Shown here: positions 6,564-8,896 of the stretch, piece by piece
Position numbering within the stretch: the stretch's first letter is position 1
How the letters are laid out: each line of letters begins with the position of its first letter
Origin: Sulfurimonas sp.
Lineage (GTDB): Bacteria > Campylobacterota > Campylobacteria > Campylobacterales > Sulfurimonadaceae
Direction of reading: 5' to 3'
NCBI GenBank assembly: GCA_026988735.1
Contig: JALSKR010000220.1
Location: 1-8,896 of the forward strand
DNA length: 8,896 bases
The notes under the pieces: model-generated
What the model was told of the DNA's origin: nothing
Databases searched by the model: none
Seen by the model: only the letters and a program-made list of their open reading frames with translations
Translations under genes and position numbers: made by a program

Positions 6564-7301
6564 ATATGCTTTTTCTATTGCTTCGATGCAGGCATTGCGG
6601 ACATTTCCTTTTTCAAGTGCTGCGTAACCTGCTGCAGTAGTTCCTCCCGGGCTCATAACACCGTCTTTAAGCAGTGCAGGGTGTATTTCCTGGATAAGTT
6701 TTCCAAAACCGTCAAACAAACCGCGCATAACAGCCATAGCATCTTCTCGTTTGAGTCCCTGTTTCACTGCTCCATCGCTTAAAGACTCTGCGATAAGTGC
6801 AAGATAGGCAGGACCGCTGCCCGCAAGTGCTGTTGCTATGTCTATCTCTTTTTCACTGCTGAGCCATCTTGTTGATCCGATTGCACTAAACAGTTTTTGT
6901 GCTTCTTCTTTATAGGAAGTATCACCTGTCAGTGTTGTCATGGATTTTCCAACACTGGCCGCAAGGTTTGGCATAGTTCTTACAACGGCATTTGTATTGA
7001 AGTTTGTTTTTAGTTTTTCTATAGATGTTCCTGCCAAAACAGAGTATAAAATTTCCGCTTTACCCTGCAGTTTGGGTGCAACTTCTTCAATATTTGCAGG
7101 TTTTACACAAAGTATAAGAGACTTTTGTGTGATATCAAAATTTTTAAGGATGTGTTTTTGTATCTCTGTACCAAGTTCTTGTTCAAACTTTTGCAGTTTT
7201 TTCATATCACGCCCGACAACTTCTATGGTATAGCTGTCTTTTAAACCTTTGGCAATACTGAGTGCCATATTGCCATTTCCGATAAATGTAATTGTTTTCA
7301 T
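6543..7301 (-). CDS. proC: Pyrroline-5-carboxylate reductase
   Basis: NAD(P)H-dependent enzyme that reduces pyrroline-5-carboxylate to L-proline, the last step of proline synthesis; cytoplasmic. The protein has 252 residues, slightly short for a family of about 260-275. It has the nucleotide-binding start ITFIGNGNMA (4-13), ILCVKPAN (63-70), VRTMPNLAA (107-115), TALAGSGPAY (157-166) and the signature DGVMSPGGTTAAGYAALE (213-230). The frame stays open upstream to 7694, but that stretch is antisense to proA. The ATG at 7301 is chosen because the family's first strand begins there and AGGA (7310-7307) lies five bases before it. A rival ATG at 7334 would overlap the predicted -10. proC diverges from proA and converges on the small membrane gene. 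proB is not in the window. Confidence 0.95.
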   Translation of the reverse strand: MKTITFIGNGNMALSIAKGLKDSYTIEVVGRDMKKLQKFEQELGTEIQKHILKNFDITQKSLILCVKPANIEEVAPKLQGKAEILYSVLAGTSIEKLKTNFNTNAVVRTMPNLAASVGKSMTTLTGDTSYKEEAQKLFSAIGSTRWLSSEKEIDIATALAGSGPAYLALIAESLSDGAVKQGLKREDAMAVMRGLFDGFGKLIQEIHPALLKDGVMSPGGTTAAGYAALEKGNVRNACIEAIEKAYKKAVEL

Positions 7302-7324
7302 ACAAGTCCTAAATGTTTTATGGT

Positions 7325-7333
7325 AGTATAACA
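7325..7333 (-). promoter_or_regulatory. Extended -10 promoter for proC
   Basis: On the - strand this reads TGTTATACT, an extended -10 (TGn plus TATACT), 23 bases before the proC ATG. A loose -35, TTTAGA (7353-7348), sits 17 bases upstream. Transcription would begin near 7318, leaving a leader of about 17 bases that contains AGGA. It overlaps a possible -10 facing proA. Confidence 0.6.
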
Positions 7334-7343
7334 TTATTAAAAT
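7327..7343 (+). promoter_or_regulatory. Candidate -10 boxes for proA
   Basis: Two hexamers face proA: TATAAC (7327-7332), which shares bases with the proC -10 on the other strand, and TAAAAT (7338-7343). The second has a weak GTTTTA (7315-7320) 17 bases upstream. Leaders would be about 30 or 18 bases. Neither is strong; at least one is expected, because the proA gap has no other upstream gene on this strand. Confidence 0.4.
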
Positions 7344-7357
7344 AAAGTCTAAAAAAT

Positions 7358-7366
7358 GGGTGGGGA
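7358..7366 (+). promoter_or_regulatory. Ribosome binding site deciding the proA start
   Basis: The G-rich run GGGTGGGGA lies just before the ATG at 7369 and is the only purine-rich site here. The in-frame GTG at 7360 lies inside this run and has only AAAAAATGG upstream, so the ATG at 7369 is preferred, making the protein three residues shorter. Confidence 0.6.
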
Positions 7367-7368
7367 AT

Positions 7369-8601
7369 ATGGAACAATTTTTAAAAGAAGCAAAAACTGC
7401 AAGCAGGGTATTTAACAGCCTAAGCGGTCGTGATAAAAACAAAATACTACATGAAATGGCAAATGCTTTACGTGCAAATACTATGGACCTTATAGAAGCA
7501 AATGCTATTGACATGCTTGAAGGTGAGAAGAACAAATTAAGTTCTGCATTGATGGACAGACTTTTTTTGGATGAAGAAAGAATCGAATCTATGGCAAAGG
7601 CTGTAGAAGAGATAGCTGCACTCAAAGAACCTGTAGGGCGTGTACTTGATGGATGGCTGACTGAAGACGGGCTCAAAATTGAGAAGGTGAGCATTCCTAT
7701 CGGTGTTATCGGTATAATTTATGAATCACGCCCTAATGTGACAAGCGATACAGCTGCACTTTGTTTTAAAAGCTCGAATGTCTGTGTTCTCAAAGGCGGC
7801 AAAGAGGCAGAGCGTTCAAACAAAGCAATTGCAAAAGTTTTAAAAGCTGTTTTGGAGAACCATGATTTGCCGACATCTCTTATATCTTTGATTCCTGACA
7901 GTTCACGCGAAGGTGTGGCTAAACTGATTAAAATGGACAAATATGTAGATTTGATTATTCCTCGCGGAGGAGCGGGGCTTATAAAGTTTGTCAGTGAAAA
8001 TGCAACAGTAAGTGTTGTCAAACATGACAAAGGGCAGTGCCATACCTACATAGACAAAGATGCAAATATTGAGAGTGCTATAAAAATTGCATTGAATGCA
8101 AAAGTGCAACGACCGGGTGTCTGTAATGCAATGGAGACATTGCTTGTTGATAAGGAAATTGCAAAAGAGACACTTCCGTTGTTACAAGAGGCTTTTGACA
8201 TTGCAGGCACAGCACTCAAAGGATGCGGACAAACACAGGAAATAATTGATGTTGCAAATGCTACAGATGAAGATTATGACACTGAATATTTGGCAAATAT
8301 TTTAAATATCAAGATTGTTGATGGTGTTGAGGGAGCAATTGAGCATATTGTAAAATTTGGTTCAGGGCATTCAGAGGCTATTGTTACTGAAAATATTACT
8401 ACTGCGGAAATATTTTTAAATAACATTGATGCAGCTGCGGTTTATGTCAATGCTTCGACACGCTTTACAGACGGAGGGGCTTTTGGCTTTGGTGCGGAAG
8501 TCGGAATCAGTACAAACAAGCTTCATGCACGGGGACCAATGGGGATAGAAGGACTGACAACGTACAAATATAAAATTTACGGAAGCGGGCAGGTCAGATG
8601 A
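7369..8601 (+). CDS. proA: Glutamate-5-semialdehyde dehydrogenase (gamma-glutamyl phosphate reductase)
   Basis: NADPH-dependent reduction of gamma-glutamyl phosphate to glutamate-5-semialdehyde, which cyclises to pyrroline-5-carboxylate, the ProC substrate; cytoplasmic, aldehyde dehydrogenase superfamily. At 410 residues it is a normal length. Visible motifs are IGVIGIIYESRPNVT (111-125), LKGGKEA (141-147), IPRGGAGLI (197-205) and VQRPGVCNAMETLLV (246-260) with the catalytic Cys252. The C-terminal signature begins at ASTRFTDGGAFGFGAEVGI (362-380) and continues through HARGPMG (386-392). All are intact. proC lies divergently 67 bases away, so the two proline steps may be expressed together. 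The usual partner proB (glutamate 5-kinase) is not adjacent. The stop TGA is embedded in the ATGATG that starts the next gene, so that regulator is probably translated from the same message. Confidence 0.96.
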   Translation: MEQFLKEAKTASRVFNSLSGRDKNKILHEMANALRANTMDLIEANAIDMLEGEKNKLSSALMDRLFLDEERIESMAKAVEEIAALKEPVGRVLDGWLTEDGLKIEKVSIPIGVIGIIYESRPNVTSDTAALCFKSSNVCVLKGGKEAERSNKAIAKVLKAVLENHDLPTSLISLIPDSSREGVAKLIKMDKYVDLIIPRGGAGLIKFVSENATVSVVKHDKGQCHTYIDKDANIESAIKIALNAKVQRPGVCNAMETLLVDKEIAKETLPLLQEAFDIAGTALKGCGQTQEIIDVANATDEDYDTEYLANILNIKIVDGVEGAIEHIVKFGSGHSEAIVTENITTAEIFLNNIDAAAVYVNASTRFTDGGAFGFGAEVGISTNKLHARGPMGIEGLTTYKYKIYGSGQVR

Positions 8602-8896
8602 TGTTAACAGTAGATGATTTAAAAAGTATTGTTTTCTTTGAAAATTTAAATGAGGCAGAGTTGAAGTTGTTACTTTCAATATCAAGAAAAAGGCATTTTT
8701 CCCAGGGTGAAATTCTTTTTTATGAAAAAGAAGAAGCACAGCACCTGACGATGGTACTTGAAGGTATCGTCAAAATCTATAAAATTGATCCCAAAAACAA
8801 TGAAATAGTCATACACAGGTTCAGACCGAAAAATATGGTGGCCGAAATGGCAGTTTTTGAAGGTATTCCCTATCCTGCTTCTGCAGCATTTGAAAG
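8598..8896 (+). CDS. Crp/Fnr-family transcription regulator, N-terminal part (cut by window edge)
   Basis: The first 99 residues are visible. They form most of a cyclic-nucleotide-binding-like beta barrel: a leading helix (FFENLNEAELKLLLSIS, 13-29), then FSQGEILFYEKEEAQHLTM (34-52) and VLEGIVKIYKID (53-64). The phosphate-cassette region is MVAEMAVFEGIPYPASAA (80-97). The DNA-binding helix-turn-helix would lie beyond the edge. The cassette keeps Glu83 but has PAS where cAMP-binding CRP has an Arg-Ser pair, so cAMP is not the obvious signal. No Fnr-type N-terminal cysteine cluster is present. Two in-frame ATGs (8598 and 8601) overlap the proA stop; AGG at 8591-8593 serves either. Coupling to proA need not mean it controls proline genes, since such regulators usually act at distant promoters. 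A cNMP-domain protein without a DNA-binding domain cannot be excluded. Confidence 0.88.
   Translation, partial: MMLTVDDLKSIVFFENLNEAELKLLLSISRKRHFSQGEILFYEKEEAQHLTMVLEGIVKIYKIDPKNNEIVIHRFRPKNMVAEMAVFEGIPYPASAAFE

Noticed and set aside
7302..7694. Upstream extension of the proC frame on the - strand (131 extra residues)
   Set aside because: It is antisense to the start of proA and serine-rich, unlike any ProC N-terminus; the family's first strand starts at 7301 next to a good ribosome site.
8416..8739. Open frame on the - strand opposite the end of proA
   Set aside because: It lies antisense to the conserved ProA signature and the start of the regulator; no recognisable motif.
1..8896. Hidden defence island, mobile element, CRISPR array or prophage
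   Set aside because: All large genes are housekeeping genes on a uniform base composition, with no tandem spacer repeats, transposase or integrase motifs, or terminal inverted repeats.

Overview
The window looks like chromosomal core DNA from a member of the Campylobacterota (the former Epsilonproteobacteria), most likely a free-living, Sulfurimonas-like organism. The reasons are the AT-rich, lysine-rich coding sequence; a TrmB of about 390 residues with the lineage's altered catalytic loop; an extended -10 promoter (TGATATAAT) with no clear -35; and a gene order (FN3-repeat protein, trmB, ftsE, ftsX, LytM/EnvC-like protein) that matches, from memory, the flpA-trmB-ftsE-ftsX-Cj1275c block of Campylobacter jejuni. 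The genus is inferred, not proven.

Bases 1-4516 hold one tightly packed operon on the + strand. It runs from the C-terminal part of a fibronectin type III repeat protein (cut by the window edge) through trmB (tRNA m7G46 methyltransferase), ftsE (division ABC ATPase) and ftsX (membrane partner) to a secreted coiled-coil protein with a LytM domain that lacks the zinc ligands. Every junction overlaps, by 1, 8, 14 and 1 bases, so translation is probably coupled. FtsE, FtsX and the LytM protein fit the known FtsEX-EnvC machine, which switches on cell-wall amidases at the division septum.

Bases 4517-6119 hold a promoter and thrC (threonine synthase), then a 90-base gap with two possible -10 boxes. 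This gap also carries a compact repeat: two tandem CTATTAA copies and one inverted copy, bracketing a -10 box and touching the ribosome binding site of the next gene. That gene (6120-6530) encodes an unrecognised 136-residue protein with two membrane segments.

Bases 6531-8601 carry proline synthesis genes. proC (pyrroline-5-carboxylate reductase) is on the - strand, converges on the small membrane gene through a possible terminator, and diverges from proA (glutamate-5-semialdehyde dehydrogenase). The 67-base gap between proC and proA has overlapping, oppositely directed -10 boxes. proA runs directly (ATGATG overlap) into the start of a Crp/Fnr-type regulator, which the right edge cuts after its cyclic-nucleotide-binding-like domain.

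I found no RNA genes, mobile elements, CRISPR arrays or phage genes. Nothing here is clearly a new multi-gene system. The points most worth a second look are the repeat-bearing leader of the unknown membrane protein, the catalytically dead LytM protein coupled to FtsEX, the altered TrmB active-site loop, and the symmetric proC/proA promoter.
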